From contig CAVUWY010000002.1 of assembly GCA_963745405.1 (NCBI GenBank), positions 2,294,001 through 2,358,000 of the forward strand: a stretch of 64,000 bases of DNA, read 5' to 3'. The position numbers and the translations under genes were made by a program. Positions 18,055 through 27,383 of this stretch are shown here, one piece after another. The DNA is from C-114 sp963745405. GTDB lineage: Bacteria > Chloroflexota > Limnocylindria > Limnocylindrales > CSP1-4. Under the pieces are notes generated by a model. The model had not been told where the DNA came from and did not search any database. It saw only the letters and a list, made by a program, of their open reading frames with translations. Positions within the stretch are counted from its first letter, which is position 1. Every line of letters starts with the position of its first letter.

Positions 18055-18069
18055 GTGACCAATGGCCCC
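18055..18069 (+). promoter_or_regulatory. candidate DosR-like operator before the flavodoxin unit
   Basis: The site reads GTGACCAATGGCCCC and resembles the hydrogenase site in the form GKGACCWWYGG. It lies about 140 bases before the small membrane gene at 18205. It matches only 8 of 12 positions of the remembered mycobacterial motif. Confidence 0.25.
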
Positions 18070-18204
18070 GCTGCCGGGCGACGAACGGCGCTATGACCGC
18101 GGACGGCCGACGGCCACGATCGAAGACAGCGATCCGTGGGGTCGGACGTCCATGTGAGCCGACCTCGTGTAGCGGCATCGCCATCCGAACCGGAGGTCTC
18201 GGTC

Positions 18205-18342
18205 ATGAAGATCATCGTTCCGATCGTCCTGTCGCTGGTAGCCACCCTGATCGCGATCTCGGTGACTCGGCTCGTCGCAGCGCGCGACCTCCGCCACGAC
18301 CCGCTCCTCACCATGGAGGTGCCGGAGCCGGCGATGCCGTGA
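18205..18342 (+). CDS. small single-span membrane protein, 45 aa
   Basis: A GGAGG ribosome site sits eight bases before the ATG. The product has one clear membrane helix (IIVPIVLSLVATLIAISVTRL) after two residues and then a short charged tail ending in EVPEPAMP. Its stop overlaps the GTG start of the flavodoxin gene by four bases (GTGA), which argues that it is translated and coupled. Such peptides often anchor or regulate a partner; the flavodoxin is the obvious candidate. No family is recognised. Confidence 0.6.
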   Translation: MKIIVPIVLSLVATLIAISVTRLVAARDLRHDPLLTMEVPEPAMP

Positions 18343-18857
18343 CCATCCTCGTCACCGCCGCATCTCGCCACGGCACGACGAGGGGGATCGCCGACGCCAT
18401 CGCCGCGGTGCTGCGCTCAGCGGACCTGGAGGTCGACGTGCGGTCGCCCGACTCCATCGACGGGGTCGAGGGTTACGACGCGGTCGTGATCGGCTCGGCG
18501 GTCTACCGCGACCATTGGCTCCGACCGGCGACCGCGTTCGTCGCCCGCAACGCCGACGCCTTGGCGGAACGACCCGTGTTCCTGTTCTCCAGTGGCCCGC
18601 TCGGCGATCCGCCCCGGCGCGTCCGGGACCCGAGCGACCTGCCCGCCCTCAAGGCGGCGATCCATCCCCGCGACCACCGTCTCTTTCAGGGGCGTCTGAC
18701 GGAGAGCGGGCTGCGAACGCCCGAGCGGCTCCTGGCGAAGATGGCGCGCACACCATTCGGTGACTTCCGAGCGTGGGACGACATCATGGACTGGGCGCGC
18801 GAGATCGCCCGTGCCGTGTCGGGCGAGGCGCCCGTCGCGGCGCTGCCGCGGAGTTGA
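18339..18857 (+). CDS. flavodoxin-domain protein (HemG-like)
   Basis: The 172-residue protein opens with a flavodoxin FMN phosphate loop, TILVTAASRHGTTRGIADAI, followed by YDAVVIGSAVYRDHWL and PVFLFSSGPLGDPP. These three blocks match the menaquinone-dependent protoporphyrinogen oxidase/flavodoxin group found in stress regulons. It would carry electrons through bound FMN in the cytoplasm or at the membrane. The GTG start overlaps the small membrane protein stop. It is convergent with the response regulator gene, 13 bases away. Confidence 0.88.
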   Translation: MTILVTAASRHGTTRGIADAIAAVLRSADLEVDVRSPDSIDGVEGYDAVVIGSAVYRDHWLRPATAFVARNADALAERPVFLFSSGPLGDPPRRVRDPSDLPALKAAIHPRDHRLFQGRLTESGLRTPERLLAKMARTPFGDFRAWDDIMDWAREIARAVSGEAPVAALPRS

Positions 18858-18870
18858 GCCGGCGAGGTGG

Positions 18871-19539
18871 TCAGTCCGTCGGGTGGGTCTTCATGTGGGC
18901 GACGAACGCCGCCGCCTGAGCACGGCGCTCGAGATTGAGCTTGGCGAGGATCGAGCTCACGTAGTTCTTGACCGTCTTGTCGGACAGGAAGACCTCGGCC
19001 GCGATCTCCTTGTTCGTCTTGCCCTCGGCGACGAGGGCAAGGATCTTCCGCTCCTGCTGGGTCAGCGCAGCGAGTTCGTCGGGCTCATCGGCCGAGGCGA
19101 TCCGGCGCATCCGCTCGAGGACCTTGCCGGTCACCGCCGGGTCAAGGAGCGATTCGCCCCGTCCGACCGCCTCGAGCGCACTGACGAGGTCGCGCGCCCG
19201 GACCTGCTTGAGGAGATAGCCGCTCGCGCCGGCGACGATCGCGGCGATGACCGCCTCCTCGTCGGGATAGCTCGTCAGCATGACGACGCGCGTGTTCGGC
19301 AGTTCCGAGCGGATCTCACGGCAGGCCTCGACCCCGGAACCGTCGGGGAGGCGGACATCCATGATGACGAGGTCGGGCTGGAACCGCCGGGCGGCCTCGA
19401 GGGCCTCCTCCACCGTCCCGGCTTCGGCGACGACCTGGAAGCCCGGCCGCCGGTCGAGGACCGACACGAGGCCCTGGCGAACGACCTCGTGATCGTCGAC
19501 GACGAGAAGGGTGAGTGGTCGGGTCGGTCCGTCGCTCAC
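18871..19539 (-). CDS. dosR: DosR/NarL-type response regulator
   Basis: The 222-residue protein has a receiver domain (LLVVDDHEVVRQGL, phospho-acceptor Asp61 in IMDVRLPDGSG, LTSYPDEEAV, GASGYLLKQV) and a C-terminal LuxR helix-turn-helix (LTQQERKILALVAEGKTNK, DKTVKNYVSSILAKLNLERR). The stretch from LTSY through KTVKNYVS to ERRAQAA is very close to mycobacterial DosR as I remember it. The GTG at 19539 overlaps the kinase stop (GTGA), so the pair is coupled. It is the likely regulator of the surrounding stress and fermentation genes. Orthology rather than paralogy needs a tree. Confidence 0.88.
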   Translation of the reverse strand: MSDGPTRPLTLLVVDDHEVVRQGLVSVLDRRPGFQVVAEAGTVEEALEAARRFQPDLVIMDVRLPDGSGVEACREIRSELPNTRVVMLTSYPDEEAVIAAIVAGASGYLLKQVRARDLVSALEAVGRGESLLDPAVTGKVLERMRRIASADEPDELAALTQQERKILALVAEGKTNKEIAAEVFLSDKTVKNYVSSILAKLNLERRAQAAAFVAHMKTHPTD

Positions 19540-20714
19540 GCGGAGGGGCTCCCGTCGGCTGTGGCCTGGTCCCGGGCGGGAAGTCGGATCTCGATCGTCG
19601 TCCCGGTCGTGCCGCTCTCGATGTCCATGGTGGCACCGATAGTGGCACAACGGGAGCGCATGTTCACGAGTCCCTGGTGACCGAAGCTGCCGATCGCCTT
19701 CGGATCGAACCCGTGACCGTTGTCCGTCACCGAGAGTCGCAGTGACCCGTCGGTCTCCGCTCGGACCTGGATGGTCGCCCGGGAGGCGCGCGAATGGCGG
19801 GCGATGTTGCTCAGGGCCTCGTTGACGATGGCCAGCAGGTGTGCCGTGGCGTCGGGCGAAGGCTCCCGATCGAACCCGGTGGCCTGCAGGTCGACGTCGA
19901 CGAGGGAGTGGTGTGAGAACTCGTCGACGATCGCGGCCAGGCCGACCATGAAGGTGGTCCCTCGCAGCAGCTCTGGCCGGAGCCCGAAGATGAAGCTGCG
20001 GATGTCCCGGATCGTCAGGTGAAGGCTGTCGATGGCCCGCTCGACCCGCCGCTCGACCTCGGCCGGGTCGTCCTGGAGCAGCTCCGGGACGTCCTCCAGC
20101 GACAGGCCCACCGCATAGAGGTTCTGGATGATCCCGTCGTGGAGCTCCTTGCTGATCCGTTCCCGCTCGTCGACGATCGCGAGGCGCTGCACCTGCTCGT
20201 GGAGGTGGGCGTTCTCGATGGCGATCCCGGCGTGGACCGCGAACGCCTCGACCAGGCGCTGGTCGTCCTCGGAGAACTCATCGGCGCCGGACTTGTCGGT
20301 GAGGTAGAGGTTGCCCACCGAGCGGCCCTTGACCGTCACCGGGACGCCGAGGAAGCTGTGCATCGGTGGGTGGCCGGGCGGGAAGCCGTAGCGGCGTGGA
20401 TCGACGTTGACGTCGGGGATCCGGAACGAGCGGTTCTCGCGGACGATGAGTCCGAGGAAGCCGTGGCCGCGGGGGAGGGGACCGATCCCCCGTCGCGTCT
20501 CGGCGTCGATCCCCGAGGTGATGAAGCGCTCGATGACGCCGTCCCCGCCGACGATCCCGAGGGCCGCGTATCGCGCCCCGACGAGCGGCCGGACGCGGTC
20601 GACGATGACCTGGAGGATCTCGTCGACCGAGCGGAGCTCGGCGATCGCCCGCGTCGCGCTCTCGAAGGCGTCCAGGACCCCCGATTCCGAGGGCCCCTCG
20701 TGGATCCCAGTCAC
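19536..20714 (-). CDS. dosS: DosS-like GAF sensor histidine kinase
   Basis: This 392-residue kinase has one GAF domain (about residues 25-172), a HisKA_3 dimerisation helix with His192 in ISKELHDGIIQNL, and a HATPase domain (NEALSNIARHSRAS, DNGHGFDP). The GAF block GFPPGHPPMHSFLGVPVTV matches the heme-binding GAF-A of DosS, where I recall the proximal ligand being the His of GHPPM; here it is His115. Mycobacterial DosS has two GAF domains, so this is a shorter version. No membrane segment is present. The GTG at 20714 is the only start in frame near the domain boundary. It probably senses O2, NO or CO through heme. Confidence 0.86.
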   Translation of the reverse strand: MTGIHEGPSESGVLDAFESATRAIAELRSVDEILQVIVDRVRPLVGARYAALGIVGGDGVIERFITSGIDAETRRGIGPLPRGHGFLGLIVRENRSFRIPDVNVDPRRYGFPPGHPPMHSFLGVPVTVKGRSVGNLYLTDKSGADEFSEDDQRLVEAFAVHAGIAIENAHLHEQVQRLAIVDERERISKELHDGIIQNLYAVGLSLEDVPELLQDDPAEVERRVERAIDSLHLTIRDIRSFIFGLRPELLRGTTFMVGLAAIVDEFSHHSLVDVDLQATGFDREPSPDATAHLLAIVNEALSNIARHSRASRATIQVRAETDGSLRLSVTDNGHGFDPKAIGSFGHQGLVNMRSRCATIGATMDIESGTTGTTIEIRLPARDQATADGSPSA

Positions 20715-20819
20715 GAGGTCACCGTAGCAGACGGCCCGACTCGACCGCCGGGCGGATAGAGGGGCCACCGATGGGCCGATACTTGACGGGCCGGGATGAC
20801 GAAAGGGGAGCCTGCGGCG

Positions 20820-23177
20820 ATGGACGAACAGGGCGGCACGGCGGTGGCACCAGACCTCGTGGCGATCGACGCCTGGTGGCGGGCGGCCAACTACCTGTCG
20901 GTCGGCCAGATCTACCTCATGGCCAACCCACTCCTCCGCGAGCCGCTGGCGCCCCAGCACGTCAAGCCACGCCTCCTCGGCCACTGGGGAACGACACCCG
21001 GCCTCAACCTCGTCTACGTGCACGCCAGTCGGGCGATCAAGGCCCGTGACCTCGACGCGATCTGGATCGTCGGACCAGGCCACGGCGGTCCGGCGGCGGT
21101 CGCCAACGCGTACCTCGAGGGCAGCGCCGCGGAAGTCGACTCGGGGCTCACCTTCGATGTGGAGGGGATGCAGTACCTCTTCCGCCGGTTCTCGTTCCCG
21201 GGCGGCATCGGCAGCCACGTGACGCCCGAGACGCCGGGATCGATCCACGAGGGAGGCGAGCTCGGCTACGCGCTCGTCCACGCGTTCGGGGCCGCCTTCG
21301 ACAACCCCGATCTCATCGTCTTCTGCGTCGTCGGTGACGGCGAGGCCGAGACCGGCCCGCTCGCGGCGAGCTGGCACTCGAACAAATTCCTCGATCCGGC
21401 CGTCGATGGGACGGTCATCCCGATCCTCGCCCTCAACGGCTACAAGATCGCCAACCCGACGATCCTCGACCGGATCGGAGACGAGGAGCTCATGAAGCTG
21501 TTCGAGGGGTATGGCTACGCCCCGCGCATCGTCGGAGGGGACGATCCGATGACCGTCCATGCTGACATGGCCGCGACGCTCGACCGGGTCCTCGACGACG
21601 TGGCGGAGATAAAGGCGACTGTCCGCGACGGGTCGACCGCGCGCCCGACCTGGCCGATGATCATCCTGCGGACGCCGAAGGGCTGGACGGGGCCGAAATT
21701 CGTGGACGGCAAGCCGACCGAGGGGACCTGGCGTTCCCACCAGGTCCCGCTGGCGGACGTCCGGGCCGACCCGGCTCATCTCGCCCAGCTCGAGGAGTGG
21801 CTACGCTCATACAGGCCCGAGGAGCTCTTCGACGGCGACGGACGCCCACGGCAGCAGATCCTCGACCTCGCGCCGACCGGCGACCGACGGATGAGTGCCA
21901 ACCCGCACGCCAACGGCGGCCTGCTCCTGCGCGACCTGGACCTGCCCGACTTCCGGGAGTACGGCGTCGCCGTGCCCGCTCCGGGGTCCGGGACGAGCGA
22001 GGCGACACGGGTCCTCGGCCGCTGGCTGCGCGACGTGATCCGGGACAACCCGACGACGTTTCGCCTGTTCGGTCCCGACGAGACCGCATCGAATCGCCTG
22101 GACGCCGTCTTCGAGGTGACGGATCGGGCCTGGATGGCCGAGATCCGGCCGACCGACGAGCACCTCGCGCCGCACGGACGGGTGGTGGAGGTCCTGTCGG
22201 AGCACCTCTGCCAGGGCTGGCTCGAGGGCTATCTCCTCACCGGTCGCCACGGCCTGTTCGACTGCTACGAGGCATTCATCCACGTCATCGACTCGATGTT
22301 CAATCAGCACGCCAAGTGGCTGAAGATGACCCGCGAGATCCCCTGGCGTCGACCGATCGCCTCGCTCAACTACCTCCTGACGAGCCATGTCTGGCGGCAG
22401 GACCACAACGGGTTCAGCCACCAGGACCCCGGCTTCATCGACCACGTCGTCAACAAGAAGGCGGAAGTCATCCGGGTCTACCTGCCGCCCGACGCCAACT
22501 GCCTCCTGTCGGTCGCCGACCACTGCCTGCGGAGCCGGAACTACGTCAACGTGATCGTCGCCGGCAAGCAGCCGGCACTCGACTACCTGGCGATGGACGA
22601 GGCGATCCTCCACTGCACCCGCGGCATCGGGATCTGGGACTGGGCGAGCAACGACGACGGCTCGCCCGACATCGTGATGGCCTGCTGCGGCGACGTCCCG
22701 ACGCTCGAGACCCTCGCCGCGGTCGCCTTCCTTCGCGAGCATCTGCCGGAGGTCAAGGTCCGGGTCGTCAACGTGGTCGACCTCATGCGGCTCGTCGACG
22801 AGGAAGAACACCCCCACGGCCTGGCGGCCCGCGAGTTCGACGCCTTGTTCACGACCGACCGGCCGGTGATCTTCGCCTACCACGGCTATCCGTGGCTCAT
22901 CCATCGCCTCACCTACCGGCGGACCAACCACCCCAACATCCATGTCCGGGGCTACAAGGAGGAGGGCAGCGTCACGACCCCCTTCGACATGGTCATGCGG
23001 AACGATCTGGACCGGTTCCATCTCGTGATGGATGTGATCGATCGGGTGCCTGGCCTCGGTTCTCATGCCGCGTCCCTCCGCCAGCACCTCGTCGACGAGC
23101 GGCTCAGGGCCCGGGCATACACCCGGGAGCACGGCGAGGACGCGCCGGAGATAAGCGCCTGGCGCTGGCCGTCCTGA
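20820..23177 (+). CDS. xfp: phosphoketolase (xylulose-5-P/fructose-6-P)
   Basis: This 785-residue TPP enzyme splits xylulose-5-phosphate or fructose-6-phosphate with phosphate to give acetyl-phosphate. Blocks include WWRAANYLSVGQIYLMANPLL (split in the text as WWRAANYLSV and GQIYLMANPLL), GPGHGGPA, SHVTPETPGSIHEGGELGY, the Mg-TPP motif VVGDGEAETGPLA with SWHSNKFL, SHQDPGFIDH and FAYHGYPWLIHRL. Length is normal. ATG 20820 is chosen because AAAGGGGAG precedes it; ATG 20796 has no ribosome site. The gene is divergent from the DosS-like kinase and followed after four bases by acetate kinase, which completes a bypass giving ATP and acetate. Confidence 0.93.
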   Translation: MDEQGGTAVAPDLVAIDAWWRAANYLSVGQIYLMANPLLREPLAPQHVKPRLLGHWGTTPGLNLVYVHASRAIKARDLDAIWIVGPGHGGPAAVANAYLEGSAAEVDSGLTFDVEGMQYLFRRFSFPGGIGSHVTPETPGSIHEGGELGYALVHAFGAAFDNPDLIVFCVVGDGEAETGPLAASWHSNKFLDPAVDGTVIPILALNGYKIANPTILDRIGDEELMKLFEGYGYAPRIVGGDDPMTVHADMAATLDRVLDDVAEIKATVRDGSTARPTWPMIILRTPKGWTGPKFVDGKPTEGTWRSHQVPLADVRADPAHLAQLEEWLRSYRPEELFDGDGRPRQQILDLAPTGDRRMSANPHANGGLLLRDLDLPDFREYGVAVPAPGSGTSEATRVLGRWLRDVIRDNPTTFRLFGPDETASNRLDAVFEVTDRAWMAEIRPTDEHLAPHGRVVEVLSEHLCQGWLEGYLLTGRHGLFDCYEAFIHVIDSMFNQHAKWLKMTREIPWRRPIASLNYLLTSHVWRQDHNGFSHQDPGFIDHVVNKKAEVIRVYLPPDANCLLSVADHCLRSRNYVNVIVAGKQPALDYLAMDEAILHCTRGIGIWDWASNDDGSPDIVMACCGDVPTLETLAAVAFLREHLPEVKVRVVNVVDLMRLVDEEEHPHGLAAREFDALFTTDRPVIFAYHGYPWLIHRLTYRRTNHPNIHVRGYKEEGSVTTPFDMVMRNDLDRFHLVMDVIDRVPGLGSHAASLRQHLVDERLRARAYTREHGEDAPEISAWRWPS

Positions 23178-23181
23178 GGCC

Positions 23182-24285
23182 GTGGCCGTCCTCGTCCTCA
23201 ACCCCGGGTCGGTGACTCTCAAGGCGTCCCTTATCTCCTTGCCCGATCGGACGCCGGCGTTCGAGAGGACCCTCGACTGGGCCGGCCACGGGGGAGATAT
23301 CCGACCTCGAGCCATCGCCGCCATGCTCGATGCCGTCCGGACGCTCGAGCTGCCCATCGCGATCGACGCGGTGGGCTACCGGGTCGTCCATGGCGGCTCA
23401 CGGTTCACCACCCCGGCGGTCCTTGACGATGCCACGGTCGCCGAGCTCGCCGACCTCGCCGAGCTCGCTCCGCTCCACAACCCGCTGGCGGTCGAGACGA
23501 TCCGGGCGACCCGGCGCGCCATGCCCGACGTCGCCCACGTCGCCGTCTTCGATACCGCCTTCCACGCGACCCTGCCCGAGGCGGCGTGGCGCTACCCGGT
23601 GCCATCGTCGTGGACGGATGCCGGGATCCGCCGCTATGGCTTCCATGGGCTGTCCGTCGCCTGGTCCACGGCCCGGGCGGCGGAGCTGCTCGAGCGCCCA
23701 TCGAGTGACCTGTGCCTCGTCGTCGCCCATCTCGGCGGCGGCTGCTCGGTGACCGCCGTCGACGGCGGGCGGTCCGTCGACACGTCGATGGGGATGACGC
23801 CGCTCGAGGGGCTGATGATGGGCAGCCGGGCCGGCTCCATCGACCCGGGGATCGTCTTCCGCCTCATCCGTGACGGTCGGGATCCGTCGGCCATCGAGGC
23901 CGATCTCGACCGGCGGTCGGGGCTCCTCGGGGTCGGCGGCACGGCCGATATGGCAGAGCTCCTCCGCCGGGAGGCGGCCGGCGATGGCCCGGCCACACTC
24001 GCGATCGACATGTTCGTGCGCCGGGCGGCGGCCGCCATCGCCGCCTCGGCGACCGCCCTGTCGCGTATCGACGCCATCGTGTTCACCGCCGGCATCGGTG
24101 AGCACGCTGCGGCCATCAGGGCGAGGATCTGCGACCGGCTCCACGTGGTCGGCAGCGACGGCGAGGAGCGCCAGGTCGACGGCGACCTCATCGTCCGTCC
24201 TGCATCCGGGCCGGCGCTCCTCCGGATCGCCGCCCGCGAGGATCTCGTCATCGCCCGCGATGTCGCGGCGACGATCGGAGACTGA
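23182..24285 (+). CDS. ackA: acetate kinase
   Basis: The 367-residue ASKHA kinase converts acetyl-phosphate and ADP to acetate and ATP. It has VLNPGSVTLKAS (the usual form is NAGSSSLK), YRVVHGGSRF, HNPLAVETIRA, FDTAFHATLPE, RRYGFHGLSV, VAHLGGGCSVTAV, MGMTPLEGLMMGSRAGSIDPG and FTAGIGEHAA. It is about 30 residues shorter than the typical enzyme and has the altered first motif, so a propionate or related carboxylate kinase is possible. The GTG start lies four bases after the phosphoketolase stop. The pairing strongly supports acetate kinase. Confidence 0.92.
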   Translation: MAVLVLNPGSVTLKASLISLPDRTPAFERTLDWAGHGGDIRPRAIAAMLDAVRTLELPIAIDAVGYRVVHGGSRFTTPAVLDDATVAELADLAELAPLHNPLAVETIRATRRAMPDVAHVAVFDTAFHATLPEAAWRYPVPSSWTDAGIRRYGFHGLSVAWSTARAAELLERPSSDLCLVVAHLGGGCSVTAVDGGRSVDTSMGMTPLEGLMMGSRAGSIDPGIVFRLIRDGRDPSAIEADLDRRSGLLGVGGTADMAELLRREAAGDGPATLAIDMFVRRAAAAIAASATALSRIDAIVFTAGIGEHAAAIRARICDRLHVVGSDGEERQVDGDLIVRPASGPALLRIAAREDLVIARDVAATIGD

Positions 24286-24294
24286 GCGCGCCTG

Positions 24295-25293
24295 ATGCAC
24301 GCCCTCCGTCTCGACTCCCCCGGACCGGCAGCCGACGGCCCGCTCGCGTTCGTGGAGCTCCCCGATCCGCACCCGGGCGCCGACGAGCTCCTCCTCGATG
24401 TGGCCGCCTGTGCCGTCTGCCGGACCGACCTCCAGATCGTCGAAGGCGACCTCGAGGCGCGCCGCCTGCCGATCGTGCCCGGCCACCAGGTGGTCGGCCG
24501 GGTCGTCGAGGTCGGGACGGCCGTGGACGGTTGGCAGATCGGCGACCGGGCCGGGGTCGGCTGGCTCGGTTCGACCGACGGCACGTGCCGGTTCTGCACG
24601 AGCGACCGGGAGAACCTCTGCCCGGCGGCCCGATTCACCGGCTGGGATCGCGACGGCGGGTACGCCAGCCGGACGACCGTCCGGGCCGACTTCGCCTTCC
24701 GTCTCCCGGACGGCTTCGAGGACCTGGCCGCCGCGCCGCTCCTGTGCGGCGGCGTCATCGGCTATCGCTCGCTGAGGGTGTCCGGCATCCGTCCCGGCGG
24801 CCGGCTCGGCCTGTTCGGCTTCGGCGCCTCGGCCCTCCTCGCCCTCCAGGTCGCCCGCCACTGGCACTGCGAAGTCCACGTTCGAACACGCTCGGCGAGG
24901 GAACAGGAGCGGGCTCTCGCCCTGGGCGCCGTGTCCGCCGCGGCCTATGACGAGCCGACGCCCGCCCTCGACGCGGCGGTCACGTTCGCTCCCTCGGGCG
25001 ACGTCGTCGTGGCCGCCCTCAGGAGCGTCGATCGCGGCGGGACGGTCGCCATCAACGCCATCCATCTCGACCGGGTCCCGGAGTTCCCGTACGACCTGCT
25101 CTGGCCGGAGCGAAGCCTGCGTAGCGTCGCGAACTTCACCAGGACCGACGCTCGGGAGTTCCTCGAGCTCGCCGCCGCGGTCCCCATCCGGACCGAGGTC
25201 CAGGTCTTCCCGCTCGAGGACGGCGGCGAGGCGCTCCGCCGGCTGGCGGCGGGTGCGCTCGACGGGACGCCCGTGCTCGTCGCGGGCGACTGA
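24295..25293 (+). CDS. zinc-dependent alcohol dehydrogenase
   Basis: The 332-residue MDR-family enzyme has the catalytic zinc ligands Cys in ACAVCRTDLQ and His in PGHQVVG, the structural-zinc Cys cluster GTCRFCTSDRENLC, and a Rossmann turn LGLFGFGASALLA. It resembles the AdhA-type alcohol dehydrogenases, in which residues after the second loop (FTGWDRDGGYAS) are typical. It reduces aldehydes or oxidises alcohols with NAD(P). The gene starts nine bases after ackA, so xfp, ackA and this gene form one unit in which acetate and alcohol formation may balance redox. Confidence 0.9.
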   Translation: MHALRLDSPGPAADGPLAFVELPDPHPGADELLLDVAACAVCRTDLQIVEGDLEARRLPIVPGHQVVGRVVEVGTAVDGWQIGDRAGVGWLGSTDGTCRFCTSDRENLCPAARFTGWDRDGGYASRTTVRADFAFRLPDGFEDLAAAPLLCGGVIGYRSLRVSGIRPGGRLGLFGFGASALLALQVARHWHCEVHVRTRSAREQERALALGAVSAAAYDEPTPALDAAVTFAPSGDVVVAALRSVDRGGTVAINAIHLDRVPEFPYDLLWPERSLRSVANFTRTDAREFLELAAAVPIRTEVQVFPLEDGGEALRRLAAGALDGTPVLVAGD

Positions 25294-25341
25294 TCGAGGA
25301 GCGGGGCGGGGGAGGGTAGGTCGCCGGCGCTCCGCGGACGA

Positions 25342-26298
25342 TCAGGGCGCGAGCGTGACCGGGTATTCGCGGACGTTCTGGGGCGAGCCGTCCTGCTCCG
25401 AGGGATCCCACACCCGAAGCGTCCCGGTCTGGGCGACGCTCACCTGATACGCGACGACGACGCTGAAGGTCCCCCAGCATCCGGACCCGCACGTCGCCAG
25501 CACCGGTCGATCGAGGAGCGTCTTCGCCCTGGCATCGAGGAGGGCCAACCGGAACTGTGCCTCGAACACGTTCGCCGACCCGGTCGCCCGGCCACCGGCC
25601 GGGAGGGCCGCACCCCAGGCCGGCCCGTCGACGAACATCGGCGGCTGGTATGTGTCGCGGAAGGTCGTCCGGGTGGAGGGCGAGAACGCCGTCGTCGCCG
25701 CGCCGTCGATCCTGAACACGACCCGATCGACGGTGGGGAACTGGGTCAGCGTATAAACGACCTGGGCGTACCGGCCGCCCACCGCGAACGTCCCCCGGGT
25801 CGAGGTGAACGTGCCCGACAGGTCGACCGTGGCCGTGCCCCCGGCGACCTCGATGCCGAGCAGCTCGGAGCCGTCCGGGATCCAGGTCGCGATCGGCGGC
25901 TTCGCGCTCCGCTCGGAGTCGGACGGCCCGGCGAGGAGGGTCGTCAACGCCGCCCGCGCGACGGCCACCGACTTCGGCACCGTCCGCTCCACCGGCACAA
26001 GCCCGGGATTCCCGCCGCTCACGTCGTCGAGGAAGTAGTAGTTCCGCACGACCATCGTCCCCGTCACCGCGGACGCCGAGGCGGAGGGGGTCGGTTCGGC
26101 GGTCGGTGTGGTCGGCCCACTGCTCGGCGATACGGGCGCGGACGGGATCGCTGAGCCAGCCGACGCAGTGGCCGGCGACGAGCCCGTGGCGGAGCCACCT
26201 GGCGCGGAGCCGCCCGATGCGGAGCCGCCGGGCGCGGAACAGCCGGCCAGGGCGACGACGAGGGCGAACGCGACGAGGAGACGGGTCGGGCGAAACAT
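25342..26298 (-). CDS. GerMN/Gmad2-domain lipoprotein
   Basis: The 318-residue protein has a lipoprotein signal ending ALVVALAGC, a Ser/Gly/Thr/Pro-rich linker of about 60 residues, a GerMN-like domain (MVVRNYYFLDD, VARAALTTLLAGPSDSE, ATVDLSGTF, AQVVYTLTQFPTVDRVVF) and a C-terminal beta domain that looks like Gmad2 (WGTFSVVVAYQV, LRVWDPSEQDGSP). The same layout occurs in Gram-positive and Chloroflexota lipoproteins without sporulation. It would sit outside the cell membrane; its binding partner is unknown. It is convergent with the alcohol dehydrogenase. Confidence 0.82.
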   Translation of the reverse strand: MFRPTRLLVAFALVVALAGCSAPGGSASGGSAPGGSATGSSPATASAGSAIPSAPVSPSSGPTTPTAEPTPSASASAVTGTMVVRNYYFLDDVSGGNPGLVPVERTVPKSVAVARAALTTLLAGPSDSERSAKPPIATWIPDGSELLGIEVAGGTATVDLSGTFTSTRGTFAVGGRYAQVVYTLTQFPTVDRVVFRIDGAATTAFSPSTRTTFRDTYQPPMFVDGPAWGAALPAGGRATGSANVFEAQFRLALLDARAKTLLDRPVLATCGSGCWGTFSVVVAYQVSVAQTGTLRVWDPSEQDGSPQNVREYPVTLAP

Positions 26299-26407
26299 TG
26301 TCGGGCCTCCCGAGCGGATCGGGTCGATCAGAGTATCCGGCGGGCGACGGCCCCCGCCACCGGCCAGACGGCCCGAATCTCGGTATCGAGGAGACGCGAT
26401 ACCCGAG

Positions 26408-27304
26408 TCAGGCCCCGCCCGTCGCCAGCCCCGCCAGTCGCTCCGCGGACGGGATGAAGTAATAGGCCCCGGTGACCGGCCGGGTGAAGCGGGTCAGCTC
26501 ATCGGCTCGCCCGTCGGGGAGGCCGAGCATGCTGTCGAGCATCGTCGCGAGGATCCGCTGGTCGGCGGAGAAGCCGACGAACGTCGTCCCGTGGACGAGC
26601 ACGGAGCCGTAGGCGATGTTGCGGCGGAAGATCTTCCCGAAGCGGGCCTGGTCGGTGCGGGCGACGTGCGAGCCCGGCGGCTGCGGGTCGAGCTCGACAC
26701 TGTCGGCCTTACGTCGCCCGATGACCTGTTCCTGGGCGCCCACCGACAGGCCCTCCCAGGCGGCCGCATCGTGCTCCCATTGCTGGAGCAGGAGGATCGT
26801 CCCGCCCTCGCCGGGCTGCCCGGCCGCGATCGGAACGACGGCCGCGGCCTCGGCGAGCGTCGGGTTCTCCGTCCCGTCGATGAAGCCCGTCAGGTCGAGG
26901 TCGTGGTGGTATGGCCAGCCGACGATCTCGTGGCCGAGGTCGGCCTGGCCGGCGAGGGACCCGAGGACCGCTCGCGAGAGGTCGAATACCACGTCGTACG
27001 AACCCCCGGCCAGCCAGATCACGACGTCGTGCTGGGTCGCCGGCATGAGGTAACCGGAGGGGCCGACGAGTGGTCGGTCGAACCCGTGGACGCCCGACGG
27101 CGCGGCGTCAGGTGCCACCGTCGCCCACAGCTCGGGCCGGAAGCCGGCGACCAGGTTGACGCCGCCGATCGTCGTCCGCGGCTCGCGCAGCGACGCGACC
27201 CGTGAGACCGCAGACCCCGCGTCGGCATCGGGCAGCAGGTCGAACTCGAGATAGGCATGGGAGCCCGTGCCGAGGGCGAAGATCCCGGTCTGCGGCGATG
27301 CCAT
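26408..27304 (-). CDS. Dyp-type heme peroxidase
   Basis: The 298-residue protein carries the Dyp signature GFIDGTENPT with the catalytic Asp, a heme-ligand His in GSHVARTDQ, the distal Arg in KIFRRNIAYGSV, and a C-terminal GAYYFIPS. There is no Tat or Sec signal, so it is cytoplasmic or encapsulin-loaded; no encapsulin gene is nearby. It uses H2O2 to oxidise dyes, phenolics or heme-related substrates. It lies between the lipoprotein and the tandem Usp, all on the minus strand. Confidence 0.9.
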   Translation of the reverse strand: MASPQTGIFALGTGSHAYLEFDLLPDADAGSAVSRVASLREPRTTIGGVNLVAGFRPELWATVAPDAAPSGVHGFDRPLVGPSGYLMPATQHDVVIWLAGGSYDVVFDLSRAVLGSLAGQADLGHEIVGWPYHHDLDLTGFIDGTENPTLAEAAAVVPIAAGQPGEGGTILLLQQWEHDAAAWEGLSVGAQEQVIGRRKADSVELDPQPPGSHVARTDQARFGKIFRRNIAYGSVLVHGTTFVGFSADQRILATMLDSMLGLPDGRADELTRFTRPVTGAYYFIPSAERLAGLATGGA

Positions 27305-27383
27305 CGGTCGGCGAGTCCTTTCGATCGTGCCCGGTCGTGGCCCTTTCGACTCTACGCCCGGGACAGACTACCCACCCGTCTCG

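Noticed and set aside
20715..20819. A DosR-like site between the kinase and phosphoketolase genes.
   Set aside because: The best match, GGCCCATCGG on the minus strand, fits too few positions of the motif.
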